A DNA stretch of 64,000 nucleotides, taken from positions 245,211 to 309,210 of the forward strand of contig NW_026570360.1 in assembly GCF_019649055.1 (NCBI RefSeq), written 5' to 3'. Both the position numbers and the translations under genes were made by a program. Origin of the DNA: Paramacrobiotus metropolitanus. Its lineage: Eukaryota; Tardigrada; Eutardigrada; Parachela; Macrobiotidae. Under the pieces are notes generated by a model. That model was not told the origin of the DNA and ran no database searches. It saw nothing but the letters and a program-made list of their open reading frames with translations. Positions 10,346 to 23,552 of this stretch are shown here, piece after piece; position 1 is the first letter of the stretch, and each line of letters begins with the position of its first letter.

Positions 10346-11632
10346 AGTTGTGCTGTGCATTTATTTGGGGATTAATAGCAAACAGCAGACTTTTAGCGGG
10401 ATATGCAAATTCAGAATTGCAGCCCAATATAATGTCTCACCTCACAACTACTATAAGAATTTAAGAATGGTAGAACGAGATTCATTTTTGTTTTGCAAAA
10501 GACAAGAAAACTCTGAGTCAGTCGTAGAAAATTGGATTTTTCTTCGTTTAGTTCGCAAAACTAAAAAGCTATTTTGCTAATGTTTGGGAGTCATTCTGTT
10601 GATTCAACAGTTTTAACTCAGAACATAAAAAAAAATGTCAACTCTTGAAAGTTGATGATCTGGCAGTGCATAAATTCTGAGTAAGAGTAAATTATGGCCA
10701 AATGGTCAATGTACTTATTGCTTGCTCTAATCGTATCCGATTCACCAGTTCATAATACTTACATTTGTTAAATTTGTCCATTTTCAAAAATTTGCGAGAG
10801 GTACTGTAGTGTAGTAAGAATAAAAGTTATCAGCCGCTGTGTTATGGTCGTAGAAATCCAAACTAGATGCATTTGTTTCCATTTGAGCCTTCAACTTGCG
10901 TTATGTTTCCTTACGCAGACACTTAGGATAACGTTTACTGGAAATCTTTTAAAAATCCACAATTGATCACCTGCTTCTGATGCAAAATTTTTGTTACCTG
11001 TTGACAAGCTGAAATTTTTGATGTTCAGGCCACTGTACACTTAGTTTTGAATCTCATTGCTTAGCTGTTTTGGAATCTGCTCTGGAAGTTTTTTACCTAA
11101 AATTGATGTTTTCAGTTTCAGCAATGCGCTCAGGTAGCAACTTAAATTTAAGGAATCAAGATCGATGACGTTTTGCTGAAGTTTTGTCTTGCGATTGATG
11201 AAATGTGATCAATGTGTATTTTAGAGAAATCTTCGATAAAGTAGCGTCCGAAAGGAATACGCAGGTTTTGTTTTGCTGGTGCACTGAGCGCGTCCCATGG
11301 TTACGTATCTTTTATAAGACACAGCATTTCTTTCAGATGCAATGACAAGTGAGAAAAATTTCTGAAACACGAGTAGAGAACTAATTGCATTGATTATCAT
11401 ACACATCGGCATAACTCAAATGGACGGTCTATTAAAACAAAATGCAGATCCATACTCCAGCTATAAAAATCATGTTGCCAAGGTAGCATATGCCGTTTCG
11501 GAACACCTTCGTTCTTTTGTGTATTGTATTTTTCCGTTTATCGAATTCTGGATTCCAGATCGGCGTCAGCAGATTATTAGGTAGGCACTTACACTTTAAC
11601 TAAAATAAATGTTGATTTGATACTGATTTTTT

Positions 11633-12634
11633 ATTGGCAACTAAGACATGAATGAGGTTTATCAAAACAGTTTAGAAAAAAAAAACTCAATGACCGAATG
11701 GCAGGAACAAATTATTGCTTCGTTTGTCCAGGCATATTTTGCAACGCCGATCCACTTTTACTTTGTAATTTTCTTGATGCCATCTAAAAAATGGAGATGC
11801 GTTTCTGTACTTTGTTGTAGATATTCTGTAATGAATGTTGGAGGTGGCAAGTTCTAACTTGTTATGAAATCAATATTGTTCAAATTATTATGCACTTTCG
11901 AAAAGGTGCAGCATTCCGTGCAACGTTGTTTGATTCTCTTCTGTCAATTTTCATGACATCCAGCATTTCTTCAGTTGCCGGAAATTTTTAAGGCACAGGC
12001 TGCTGACACTCTTTTAGCCTTTTGGTGATGGCGATGGCATACTTTCTTTCGAGTAGTGCTTTGCAAACAATGATTTCGTCTGCTGTTGAATCGTTATAAT
12101 CTTGACTGCTTGTGCTAATTTTCTGATTGACTGCTGCAAATTCCATGACAGAATCTTTAATTTTTATAAAACAGCTGCAGTTATCTGACCTGATAAAGAA
12201 TTATGATATCTGGGTAACAGATCGTGTACAAAACTTAGTGTTTACTACCATTTAAAGCATTAAAACAGCAACTTTTATAAGTAAAACATTTCTGCATGTA
12301 GCAATCTTACTGGTGTTCTGTTTATGCAATTTTGTCAGGACGTTGTGTTCAGTCTTTGCTATTTGTACAGTTTTGAAAATAGTGGCGAAGCCAAAAATAT
12401 AGGATTGTCACCGATAGCCCTTTGAGCCAGTACACCGTGACAAAATGCGTAGCGGACACGATCTCGCACCCCAGCATTGAAAAATTTGGATGCTGGCAAA
12501 GTAGGTGAGGCTAGAAATACCAGTCGTTAACGCTCAAAACTTTCGGGACGGTTTTATGAAATGCGCAAGTCAATTTCATCGTCGTCTGAGGTCTATAAAT
12601 CAGTATTGTTAAAAGTGACAATATCGTCATCCAT
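11633..12634 (-). pseudogene. IAP-like (BIR + RING) relic, right arm
   Basis: This is the mirror copy of the left-arm relic. The BIR part (12349-12550) is practically identical and shares the same stop inside it. The RING part differs from the left copy by roughly one base in ten. It has an in-frame 21-base insertion before the RING, lacks the TAG found at 1510 in the left copy, and reads CKICLDK then LPFGH, closer to the usual IAP 'PCGH' form. It then breaks in a T run. Differences that keep the codons readable suggest the two copies diverged while the gene was still under constraint. Confidence 0.5.
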
Positions 12635-13453
12635 TGCAGATTTCAATGCGGTTATGCCAGAAACAGGGTTGTACTTTGTTGTAAAACAGAATACTTGTAA
12701 CCGATTTCCGCGAATATAAAGTTATACGTACGTATGTACACGTTACGGAAATCCCGGGGTATTTAAGCAAATGGGTAGATGAACGTGTACAAAATTGTGC
12801 GCATCGCTCATCTATGAGTGATTAATCGTGCCGACAGATTAGTCTGATAAAGAAGCAATATACTGTATGTGTATTTGATAACACTGGTACATAAAAATAC
12901 TGAAAATAGAAGTTTTTCAACCGGATGTACACGTCAATAAGATCAGCTTGTCCAGTATTATTTGCCTGTATCATGTATGAATGGTCAATTATTGTCCAGT
13001 GTTAAAAGCATCCTGCTCAGTGGAAATAAGCATTTACGCAATTTACATGATATGTGTCCTCGTATGTGTACTTTGGTATCTTATATGTGCAAGTGCATAT
13101 GAAAGCCGCACTGATGCTTCAGCGTTTTTGTACATTGCTGACCAATGGTATTTTATACCTAAGCTATAATACATGCAAAATACGAGTACGTCAGTATAGT
13201 AAGAGTATATTGTATGCTATCGGACCGGCGCTGCGTTTATTGCTTATGACTCAGTTCGCACTGCTAAGTACATAGTGGCCGCACTAGTGGTGCATCAGCC
13301 AACTATGTCTAGTTGTAAACGTTGCATAATGCTGACACTTGGTGTTACTGACACAGACCCTGGCTGCATGTGTGCTTCCGCCTGCGTTATAGAACGATGC
13401 TGCAGCACGTTATTATTGCCGGCTGTTTACTAACTACCAGAAGAAAAATACAT

Positions 13454-13531
13454 CTTAGATAAAAATATATCTTAGAAATATACCGTAGATTTTATTATTA
13501 TAATAAGCGTGTTCTAAAGAGGTTGATACAT
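13454..13531 (+). repeat. ~80-bp direct repeat, first copy
   Basis: The copy begins ATCTTAGATAAAAATATATC and ends GGTTGATACAT. It matches 14196-14275 with a few substitutions and a small indel. Confidence 0.9.
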
Positions 13532-14195
13532 GACTTACTCGTAAACTTGTGCTGGTGTTGAAACCGGCTTGGATACGATTAGTAAAGGCAGCCGATGTCG
13601 GAAAACCATAAATTAAACGGATTATAAAAGTCGCACAGTATGTCACAAGTTATATTAATCGCGCACTTATACAGAATCACACACGTATTCCTGGTCAATT
13701 GATCACACGGGTAGTGAGTTTGAGCGGAATCTCCCGGTTGAAAAGATTTCACCACTGACTGCAATGTGTAATAAATGACTAAGTACGTACCTGATAGCCA
13801 CAATGTGTTGTAATGCTTTGACCAGTGGTATTGCATGCGCGAACTATGTGTAAAAGACGGTGCATGCGTGTTTATTACTGTCTGTGATCAGCCAGTGTTG
13901 TGGTTTGATGTGATTAATCAAAACAGTCAATGTCCAAAAAAGTGCAGATTCACACTGTGTGTTACAAATTATATTATCAAAAGATTGTTTAGAAGCAGAC
14001 AAATGAATGTGTATGATACTGCGTGTGTTTAATTACATACAAGTGGCCAGTTGACCACTATGATGTCGTTTGCCGGCAGCGGAATCTTCCAGTGTGATGA
14101 TGCCACACGCTTGTATTGCATCAGCCGACTATGTTGTGTACCGACAGTGTCGGTGTGTGTGTGTGTGTGTGTGTTTACGTGGCTGACCGAAACAT

Positions 14196-14275
14196 ATCTT
14201 AGATAAAAATATATCTTAGAAATATACTGTAGATTTCATTATTATAATAAGTGTGTTCTAAAGAGGTTAATACAT
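14196..14275 (+). repeat. ~80-bp direct repeat, second copy
   Basis: This is the second copy of 13454-13531, about 740 bases away. The palindrome-end motif recurs 78 bases upstream (near 14118), so a larger diverged duplication of about 0.8 kb is possible. Confidence 0.9.
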
Positions 14276-14479
14276 CACTTTCGGTGGCAATAAAACCCGC
14301 CGCGCTATACAGCTCAGGCAGCCAGCCGTTAGCTTGTTTAAATTTTAAACATGTGCAATTATTACACGCACAAGCAGCGTGTGTAAGTGTGTGTGTGTGT
14401 GCTAGCGCGGCAGGCGATTGACCAGTTTATTGTTTACACTGGTCACTTGTCAGTGTTTAGACTGGCCAGTGCCTGTGTG

Positions 14480-14620
14480 GTGTTGCTGGCTAGTGCCAGT
14501 GTTGCCGGCCAGTGTTGAACGGTGTCTTGTATCATTGGAGGGGGGTATTGGAGGGGTATGTGATATAACCGGCGGTACCAGCGGTGTTGCTGGCTAATGC
14601 CAGTGTTGCCGGCCAGCGTG
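14480..14620 (+). repeat. ~38-bp duplicated unit, spacing ~101 bp
   Basis: GGTGTTGCTGGCTAGTGCC and the following AGTGTTGCCGGCCAG occur at about 14480 and again at about 14582 with one or two changes. The 57-base repeat shared with the palindrome centre lies between the two units. Confidence 0.8.
14517..14573 (+). repeat. ~57-bp repeat, copy in GT-rich flank
   Basis: This is the second copy of the sequence at 6306-6361, embedded between two duplicated TGTTGCTGGCTA-GTGCC units of the GT-rich region. Confidence 0.85.
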
Positions 14621-15279
14621 GTTGTGTACAGAGGCAGTGTGGTGACTCAGCCGGTCAGCCGTTGTTTTGTGCAAACAGGTTGTTTCCACATGAGCCGGTG
14701 TGTGTGTATGTGTGTGTGTATGAGTCACTCAGTATGACAGATGGTGTGTACTGATAAGATTACGATATAATAATTATTAAATATTAATAATTTAACTTTC
14801 GCAGCGGGGGCTTGCCGTCATAAAATCGCACTGCAGGTCTTAGGTTTTTCTTCTAACAGGAGCACGTACTGTAGGCATAGGCTGATACGCACAAAACAAA
14901 GGCCGCGTTTATGTATTCAGCATCACGAATCTTTAGCACGAATAATAACATTGTAAGGCAAACTCCAACGCGGGAGGAACAAAGCAAAAGCGCCTTCAGA
15001 CTATCTAACAATTAAAACTTCAAATACATACAGTAAATGTTAAACCATCACGCGAAGAATAAAGCACAAGGGCCAGTATCCATAAAGCAAGAATACATAC
15101 AGCAGTTGGATACTTTATACAATTTTCCGTTAGTGCAAAAACTGACGATGGAATCATCGGAAGCGCAGCGAGTGCCTACAATACGTTGCAGGAAGTGACA
15201 TTTACAAGAATAAAACCAGCATTACTACGAGGAGTCGTGCCAAGGATATATACGGGGGCGATTTATGGTTAGTTAGCGG

Positions 15280-17263
15280 TTAATTGCTCTGGGATGCTTT
15301 CACAAAATTCAGCACATGGTAGCAAGTATCTTGTGGATTGAGGGAATGAGGAGTGTACAATAACCAATGCTGTTTCCAATTGTTTATTCGTTTTCCTCCC
15401 AATTTCATGTATGTGTTCCGTGAAGCATCATTGTCAGCAGCCACCTGCACGTAGATGATCTTGCGGCCCCTTGCAAACATGGTTTTGGCCAGTGAATAAT
15501 TCACAATCCGAAAAATCCTTTATTCCGATAGTCAGGATCGGTGTAACCCAATGCAAAATTTCCTTCCGCTTCATACAGAATGTACGACACCGCGCGGCCC
15601 GATGCAGTTTCCACAACAGCGGCGCTCGGGTAATTCTTCCGGTTGGGATCCAGAATATCTAGCAGATACTCTCTTGTCGCTGTACCTCCTCCGTAATACC
15701 ATTCGCTGTTTATCTGGTCTGCATATTTTTGCGTCAATGTTGTTAAAACAAATCCAGAAGGAAGATCCTAAAGTACATGAAGAGTGAACATTTGACGAGT
15801 ATTTTCACACAGTTAATGAGTACGGACGGTGAAATATTCGCCGGCCGGCAAGTGTTGAGCGAAGATACTTATACTATATAATTATATTCATATGCTCATT
15901 ATTATTAAATATTAATAATGACAACCATTGTTTCATTGGGCTCTACTGGAAGCTGAAATCTTCTCGTCATTATTAGAGTAGTACGTCGAGTAGTGGTTTT
16001 ACTCACGTCGAGCAAACAGGTAGGTTTTCACTTTTCAGCTCGTAGACATCCGTGCACCACGATTCGTCGCTACCAGTGGTGCTCCCGAGATTCTGGCAGA
16101 CCACATTAACTGTTTCCAATGGAGAAGGACACGATAAGCCTGGAAAAATAAAAAACATCCCTAGCAAATAATTAATTATAAGTAGAATGCAAGAATATCT
16201 CGGGAGGCACCGCCACCAGTAACTGTTGTAGGCACCGCGACCGGCAAATTTCCTTTCGTACATATCTGAAAAAGGAATGAACTGGTGGGGGATGCGGATT
16301 TTTCGTTTTGTAAGTTTCCATATTCCCCCACCAGTACGATTCAGTACAGCTAATTTCAGTTATACGAATATCCGAAAAATGCCAGATATTAATAATGTAC
16401 TTCTATAAAATAATAACGCATACAGCAGATACGGTAAAAAATGCTCAGCGTACCGGAAGCTTCTTTTTACGCATGTGCATACAGCATACTTCTACAGATG
16501 CGCATGGTTGTCCATGATTATTAATTAATGCTTTGATACTTAATCTGATTGAGTTATTAGTTCAATTTTTCTCCATTGTAATTAGTGCTAACCGTGAAAC
16601 ATTATCTCTTGGTCCCACTCAATTGTTTTATGGTGTTGCAGCATTTCACGGAGAATGTTGTCATCTGATGACCAAATCGTAATAGTATAAGGACAAACTT
16701 GTCTGCATGCGTATCCCTAAAATAGAAAGGCTGCAGGACGAAGTGCTTAAAACTGATCACAGTAGGGAATTAATCTCAAAATTTTTATTTAAAGATGTAA
16801 TTTGGTTTACTCTGGGTGTAATTTGCACACCATGACCATACGCACCCGTCTGCCGCATCGGAGAACTTCCTGTAGCGGTCTGCACAACACAACGCGAGGT
16901 TGAGGCCACCGGTCTGCAACGAATTCAATACCGTTCCACGGCAAATCTTTGTTGAATTTTCCCCAGACGAGATTATATAACTAAAAAATAAAGCCTCATA
17001 GCAATCCTGCAGTTTTTCATTCCTTACTTAATTAAAACACCTGTATTTGTATTGTATTCGTCCAATAAAAAAACAGTACGATCTAGAACTATTACGGAAA
17101 AGCTTTTGTTAAGCAGATCGTATATGCTGCTACCATTACAATACCGATTACTCAAAATCAGTTATATCGACTATCGAGTACCCACTGGAAGCGTGTCGGG
17201 AAAGAAAATTTCCAAATGACGTAGTAAATCGGCGTACCACTCCGGCACAATTGTTATCGTCAT
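15280..17263 (-). pseudogene. Glycine N-acyltransferase-like (GLYAT/GNAT) gene, frameshifted
   Basis: GLYAT enzymes transfer acyl groups from CoA to glycine. Recognisable exons on this strand are: 17263-17186 (ATG start, then LLRHLEIFFPDTLP, with GTGGGT donor); 16980 to about 16880 (LYNLVWGKF, WNGIEFVADRWPQPRVVLC, a GLYAT N-terminal landmark, behind a TTTTTTAG acceptor); 16139-16007 (ending YELKSENLPVC, GTGAGT donor); and 15767-15280 (DLPSGF, NSEWYYGGG, then the acetyltransferase fold with ALGYTDPDYRNKGFFG and VQVAADNDASRNTYMKLGG). The last exon needs a one-base shift at about 15503, between the CoA-loop helix and the following NYSLAK. The exon joint near 16007/15767 is also out of phase. These breaks suggest a pseudogene or sequence error. 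Confidence 0.6.
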
Positions 17264-19021
17264 TGCGAGGAATTTACAAATCCGAGGTCACAAATTTTGG
17301 TGGTCAGTTGCTGTTGGAATGATCGTGTTGCCGGTAAGTTAACTTCGTCGGAATTTTTGCTTTGGTGAGGTCTCAGCCGGTCTCGTCTTCTCATCAAGAG
17401 TAGTTATTTTTTGCAGTTATACAAGACGGATTTAAGGTCCGAGCCAGCGTTAACCATATAGTGCATGCATTTTGCACTATAGAGTAAATTTTTAGGAAGC
17501 AGAATAGGCCGAGAAACGGTTGTACACTAGCTACTGTAGAAAGACGACCAAGAGTTTTATTTTTCAAAAAAAGTTTTAATTAGGAATCTATGTGGCAGGC
17601 CAAAATTTTAGCTACAGGCGCAATCAACGCGGTTAGACACAATGCAAAATCTCGTAGTTCCAAATACAAACACATTACAGTACATAGTATGCAGACGCTA
17701 CAGCAGAAACTTTTGCGTTCTGATTATAGGTAATCTCGTGGTCACTGAAGGAAGAGATCACACTGATAAAATTAACTACAGATTTCTATCAAGATTGTGT
17801 GGGCAGCCTTTACCATCATGGAACAAACATTAAAAATTTATGTACAGGTCTTATTGTTAATTGTGAATAGAAGACAAGTTAATTAGAAAATTATAACAGA
17901 AAAAAGGCAGTGCTATGCATAATAATATCAACACAGTTCTTTACGTATCTGTATATATTTTACAGAAATTCACATAATTAAATATGCCATATTATCTTAT
18001 AGAATTATTTTATAACACATAACTCATTTTTTTTAATTAAAAACACGCGGCGTTCGGTATGCCCTTTGATTTCCGGTCAAACAACAAAGGACAATAAAAT
18101 TCTAAACTATAACGATAAAGGTGGAGTTTGCTTTGGATGTTAATGTTGCTTGCCGCGCATTTCTCTAGCTGATTTTATTTGAAGTCCACACTTCTGATTA
18201 ATCCTGTGCGATGGTGGAGTGCTCTATACAATTAGGTATGGTCGACCTGTGCTATAAAACATCCAACCCCAGAAAAATACAACAAACATCGTGTTGCTGT
18301 TAACTGTTAACATCCGACTTCCGCCGGCTTCATTGCCAGCAAATTAAATGCCTTTTACTCGTCCTAGTAAAGCATTAATAACTACACATATCCTTGAAGC
18401 AGCTGCGATATCTTAATATAAGGACGAAATTATTTTTTTATATAAGTTTTAAGTTCAATCAGAATTTGGAAAATGACGATATGTATGCAAGTAAAATCTG
18501 GCTTCGCGACAGCGAAAAGTTTTTCTAGTTACAAAGCAAATCCTTGCAGTGACGATGATAGCAACTATGGGGTGTGGCTTAATAACATTTGGGTATGGTA
18601 GCTGTTTTAAATTTCAGCCAATCGTACCAATGAACACGTCGAAACTCTTGTGGTTCCACCGCGTACGCACGAATTTCCTTGACTTTAACTTGTCTTTAAG
18701 ACCAGCGTTTACGTAGCAGCTTATCATTGTGCAAAATTATCCAAGTTTCGCGGCATTTAAATATATTTATGTTCGTATTCTCCTTTTAAAAAATCAATTA
18801 CGATTGCAAAGAGGCTTTAATATATCGAGATCTGTTGCATTGTTCGATTTGGAACAAGTGCTTTGGCCCTTGGGTAAAACGTGATTATTGTTTGAGTTAG
18901 TAGAAATTTGCATTTATAACATCGTGGTGGAGACTTCCGCTGCTACTCCGTTCTGCTTTATAATTGAGATTTTGCTCCCATAGGGTCTTGAACTCGTGGA
19001 TTTGCTTTCCGTCCGGAAAAA
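17264..19021. other. Intergenic between divergent genes
   Basis: No coding exon was recognised between the GLYAT-like start and the SEC61B start. The two genes are divergent, so both promoters should lie here, but no clear TATA box or other motif stands out. Confidence 0.5.
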
Positions 19022-19751
<730 letters not shown>

Positions 19752-20449
19752 AAGGTTTTCTGTTGTGCAGGTTTTAACATTCGATTTTGTACACTCGAGT
19801 TAACCTATGCGTTTCATGGTTTTAACAGCGGGTTTTAACTGATTTGAATGATATTTTATTTGAGCTGATCCATAATTAGTACCACCATTTTGTGGTCTCT
19901 CATGTTTTTCGGTGTTATAGTTGTACAATAATATATGCGGACAAAATATTGCCGGCGTCTACAGCTTGATAAATCAGATATTTAAGCCGGATGGCATTTT
20001 CCTGAGTTGATTATCAATGGCCAGAAAAAAATACAAAATTTTGACGGAATATTAATTTCAGCAATGGAAAATGCCAATAGAGGTGTGTTAACCGCAGTTT
20101 TGACAATATTACGCAAGTCAGAATGTATTTAACCGCCGCTAAAATTCATAATTTTAAAATACAGCAGAACGCCATACTGGAAAACGTACGTAACTAACGA
20201 GCTCTACGTCAAACTGCGCAATATTTCTGAAACTAACAAAAACAGTAATATGAAAAAAATCATGCAGAAAGAGCCACACTAAAGAGAACAAGCGGTAGAA
20301 GCATTAAATCGTGTTAAAGCGACAATTAGAGGAAAGCTTACCAGCTGTCATCTGATTACCCGCAAGTCCTCTGACACGTATCACAATCCGCAGAATTTCA
20401 TAGCCGAAACATAATAAAAAATTATAAGAAACAGTTTGTCCACCCTGGC
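19752..20449. other. Convergent intergenic spacer
   Basis: This is AT-rich spacer between the 3' ends of SEC61B and VPS4. No gene is seen. Confidence 0.5.
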
Positions 20450-21787
20450 TCAAGATCCTTCCTGCCCGTATTCGCTGGTGAATTCTTCAAGTTTCAGCAA
20501 ATCATGGCTGGTCACGGCGGGTTTGGTTTGGGAAATGGAGCGCACCATGTCGTTCATTGTGATATGCGGCTCCAACAACTGATCTCCGGGAACATCCAGG
20601 AACGTCATTTCAACGGCGCCTCTTTCTCCCGGACTGCATGGTGCATACAAATCGACAATTTTATTCGGATCACCGGGCGAGGGTCCTTTAACTTTCTTAA
20701 AATGAGTAGCGGTTTGTACTTTACGCACGGGCTGCATAAGGGCATCCCGACACACAATGCTGATATCCGCTCCAGAATACCTATCGGTCATAGCGCCCAG
20801 CTGACGGAAGTCGCCTTCTGACAAGTCGCACTTGGTGTTACCCATGTTCAACTTGAAAATATCGGTACGGGCTCCCTCATCCGGCAGCGGAATGTAAATT
20901 CTCTTCTCGAAACGACGCCGAATAGCGGCATCCAATACCCATGGAATATTCGTGGCGCCCAAAACAAGGATACCTTCCGAATTGTTACCCACGCCCTGCA
21001 TCTGCACGAGAAATTCGGTCTTGATACGGCGTGCTGATTCCGACTCATTGTCACTTCTCGAGCTGCAGAGTGAGTCAATCTCGTCAATAAAGATGATGGA
21101 AGGCTTCTTGGCCCTGGCCAGCTCGAACAAGCCCTTGACCAGCTTCTCTGACTCACCCAGCCATTTGCTGACCAGGTCAGCACTGGATACGGAAATGAAG
21201 GTGGATTTGTTGGCCTCGGAGGCGACAGCTTTGGCTAGGTAGGATTTACCCGTTCCCGGGGGGCCAAAGAGGAGAATACCTTTCCACGGGGTGCGTTTCC
21301 CAGTGAATAAATGGGGAAATTTAATGGGCAAAATGACGGCTTCCTTGAGGGATTCTTTGGCCAGTTCCAGGCCGGCCACATCGTCCCATTTAATATCCGG
21401 CTTCTCCACGAGCACTTTACCTTCCAGGCCTTTTGTCAGTTTCTTATATTCCGAATCCTCATCGTCATCCTCTTTGTCCTTATCATCCTTATTTGAGCCC
21501 GGATCTCCAGCGGGGACAGCCTTCTTTTTGTTGTCCTTTTTCAGATATTCCTTCAGCTTTTCAGCTCTCTCCAAGTATTCGGTACACTTTGCTCGAATTG
21601 ATTCTTTGGCCTTGTCGCCATTTGTCTCGTACTTAATGGCGTGCAGAAAATACTCTACACCGTGCTGATACAGACGCAATGCTTCCGAGTAATTCTTTTT
21701 CTTGTCTTCTTCCGTTGCGCGAGTAACCAGATCGATGGCCTTCTGTATCGCTCCTCCTGCCGCCATTCTTTTTCTAATTCCTGCCAT
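20450..21787 (-). CDS. VPS4: Vacuolar protein sorting 4, ESCRT-III AAA ATPase
   Basis: VPS4 disassembles ESCRT-III filaments in endosomal sorting, cytokinesis and membrane repair. The single-exon frame of 445 residues begins with an MIT domain ([20 protein letters not shown], three helices). An acidic/lysine linker follows, then an AAA cassette with Walker [14 protein letters not shown], Walker [12 protein letters not shown], sensor LGATNIPW and arginine fingers in [11 protein letters not shown]. The beta domain (GPSPGDPN to [10 protein letters not shown]) and the C-terminal helix ending EYGQEGS complete it. The frame is open 36 codons further up but without ATG. Two ATGs fit, at 21787 and 21766. 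The second gives the usual vertebrate-like start, the first has a good context. Lack of introns contrasts with all neighbouring genes. Confidence 0.95.
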   Translation of the reverse strand: MAGIRKRMAAGGAIQKAIDLVTRATEEDKKKNYSEALRLYQHGVEYFLHAIKYETNGDKAKESIRAKCTEYLERAEKLKEYLKKDNKKKAVPAGDPGSNKDDKDKEDDDEDSEYKKLTKGLEGKVLVEKPDIKWDDVAGLELAKESLKEAVILPIKFPHLFTGKRTPWKGILLFGPPGTGKSYLAKAVASEANKSTFISVSSADLVSKWLGESEKLVKGLFELARAKKPSIIFIDEIDSLCSSRSDNESESARRIKTEFLVQMQGVGNNSEGILVLGATNIPWVLDAAIRRRFEKRIYIPLPDEGARTDIFKLNMGNTKCDLSEGDFRQLGAMTDRYSGADISIVCRDALMQPVRKVQTATHFKKVKGPSPGDPNKIVDLYAPCSPGERGAVEMTFLDVPGDQLLEPHITMNDMVRSISQTKPAVTSHDLLKLEEFTSEYGQEGS

Positions 21788-23552
21788 AACAAGTATACAG
21801 GTGCGCTGACGATTAACCGAAAAATTCAGCCACAAAATAAGATACCTTTCAGTTGTTTTTTTAATAAGCACAGTCCAAACTGTTATGGATATCACAAACC
21901 TAAAAGCAAAATCTTGAATAAAACGCTGTCACCTGACAATGGCAACATTACAGGTACTGAAGGCTCTTCTTCATGTCCACAAACTCGTCAAATGACGCAC
22001 AAAGACTTTCCACAAACTATGTCAGTGTGACTTGAGAATAAAGAGGCAGTACAGTACCTTTCAATTCATGCAATTGTGAGATCAGTTCCGCAGCACAAAA
22101 TGTCGACAGTCTCAGAATAAACGTGAGGTAGACAGACTTCACCACAAGTGGAGATCTACTGAGATTCTGCAATGAAACACAGAAAGAGTAAAACTATGGA
22201 CTCGATTCTAGCATTTCTGTTATTACAATAAAGTTACTGCCAACTTACTAAGCCTGAAACTATAGACCAAAACACTAAAGTGACATTTCCTACGGAAATA
22301 GCTCCGTCAGGCCTGGATGGGAAAGGGAAATAATCGGGATAAACGGGAACTGGATACAAACCACATGGAATACTTCTATAATTATTAGGCTATTAGCCCA
22401 ACCATTCTAGCGACAGCTATGCTGACTATGCAGTATGCCCGTATTAACTGGCATACCGTAAACCACACCCCTAGCTTGTGCCAATCACAGGGGTGTAACA
22501 TTTTGGTTACAGATTTCCCCATAGACCGTGCAAGAAACAAGCCGTATACACTCTTATACAGAAAGTCTCACTTTCTGTTTTTATTATAGTGTATAGGTCC
22601 TGCAACAGTGTGCAGGCCTGACGGAAAAATGCCAAAAAGCAGATAGACCATGGTACAACATTATTTACGGAATCAAAAAATGGGAACACTCACTGTGACT
22701 CACAATTTTCTTTCGTGAATTCCTTGATAACTATAGAATCTTGTATCATTCACTCCCTAATACACAGTCCAAGATTGGGAAGATGGATTCCAAAATGTCT
22801 CCAAGGTATTCTTAAACTTCTCTCGGATTTTCGGCCCACACTGTTTTCTAAGTTAAAGAAATACACAATTTGAAAGGCAGTGCAAGCCAGTTTACTGCTG
22901 GGCTATGGGTTCTCACTGTAACTTGTGGGATAGTAGTCATACATATATTTTGTGAGTCATAATCCAACTACGTCATGCGTAATACCAGAAATGATAACGG
23001 CATGCTGACACTTTTGTGCATGATTATTATTTTGTCACTTATTAATTTTTCGTTGCGAACTTCCATGCGATGATGCGAACATACATAATTACATGATTTC
23101 GGCTTCCCTAAGTTTATTCATTACTTCTTCATCCAAATATTCCCAATCTCCAAGGGAGTGGCTTTCAGTAACTTACAAAATTACAAGTTTCAAACATTGA
23201 ACCACTCGCGATCGCCCAGTGCATGTATTCGCATGCCCGATTTACGTATGTACCGTATGCCGTGCAGCTACCCGTACAGCTGCGGTATGCATGACATTTA
23301 ATAGGATACGGTATGTTCTGTGGTTGTACATGTTCACTTCCGCAACGAATCCACACTTTTTTGTTATGGCCTATGGGCTATGCCAGATTGTCACAAAATG
23401 TATGGTTAGAACAATTACTGAGGTTCCACCAAGATATTTGTTGCGAACACCATGCAATGGTCATTGTCCACACTAGTTGTGCAGTTAACTTGTGTGTAAT
23501 AATAAAGCCCTATGCAAATCACTAAATAAGTGCAAATTATGTAAGTGCAAAT
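21788..23552. other. Intergenic, no gene seen
   Basis: No coding exon, RNA gene or clear repeat was recognised on either strand. Confidence 0.45.

Larger units (their letters stand above)
1..13301. mobile_element. Palindromic Polinton/adintovirus-like element
   Basis: The first bases of the window are the exact reverse complement of the bases ending at 13301, and the pairing continues inward to about 6250/7020. Each arm carries the same gene remnants in mirror order: IAP-like relic, tandem repeats, TBP-like gene and packaging ATPase. The centre adds a pX-like gene. Packaging ATPase plus pX-like protein is the family signature of Polintons/Mavericks and adintoviruses. PolB, retroviral-type integrase, adenain-like protease and capsid genes were not recognised. 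Position 1 is still inside the palindrome, so the true left end may lie outside the window and no target-site duplication can be scored. Decayed genes suggest an old, inactive copy. An assembly artefact at an inverted repeat cannot be excluded. Confidence 0.75.
7020..13301 (-). repeat. Right arm of the giant inverted repeat
   Basis: This is the reverse complement of 1-6250. The arm ends at 13301. Beyond it the sequence changes to GT-rich repeats, although a short motif at the arm end (GCATCAGCC, A or G, ACTATGT) recurs near 14118. Confidence 0.95.
13302..15279. other. GT-rich, repeat-built flank without genes
   Basis: No convincing coding exon is visible. The segment holds (GT)n runs near 14155-14174, 14384-14402 and 14697-14730, many TGTGTG-rich stretches, an ~80-base direct repeat pair and a ~38-base duplication. 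It reads as degenerate minisatellite next to the mobile element. Confidence 0.6.

Noticed and set aside
1-13301. CRISPR array or bacterial plasmid origin for the repeats
   Set aside because: Repeat units are diverged and contiguous without spacers, and all neighbouring genes are eukaryotic with introns.
13835-14032. 65-codon frame in the GT-rich flank
   Set aside because: It has repeat-derived composition, with no splice or family support.
16785-16980. Cysteine-rich frame ending in TAA at 16785
   Set aside because: It looked like a small secreted peptide exon, but the neighbouring frame of the same exon matches the GLYAT N-terminal region and splices in phase with the exon at 17263-17186.
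20504-21668. Several plus-strand frames inside VPS4
   Set aside because: They are antisense shadows of a highly conserved AAA ATPase.
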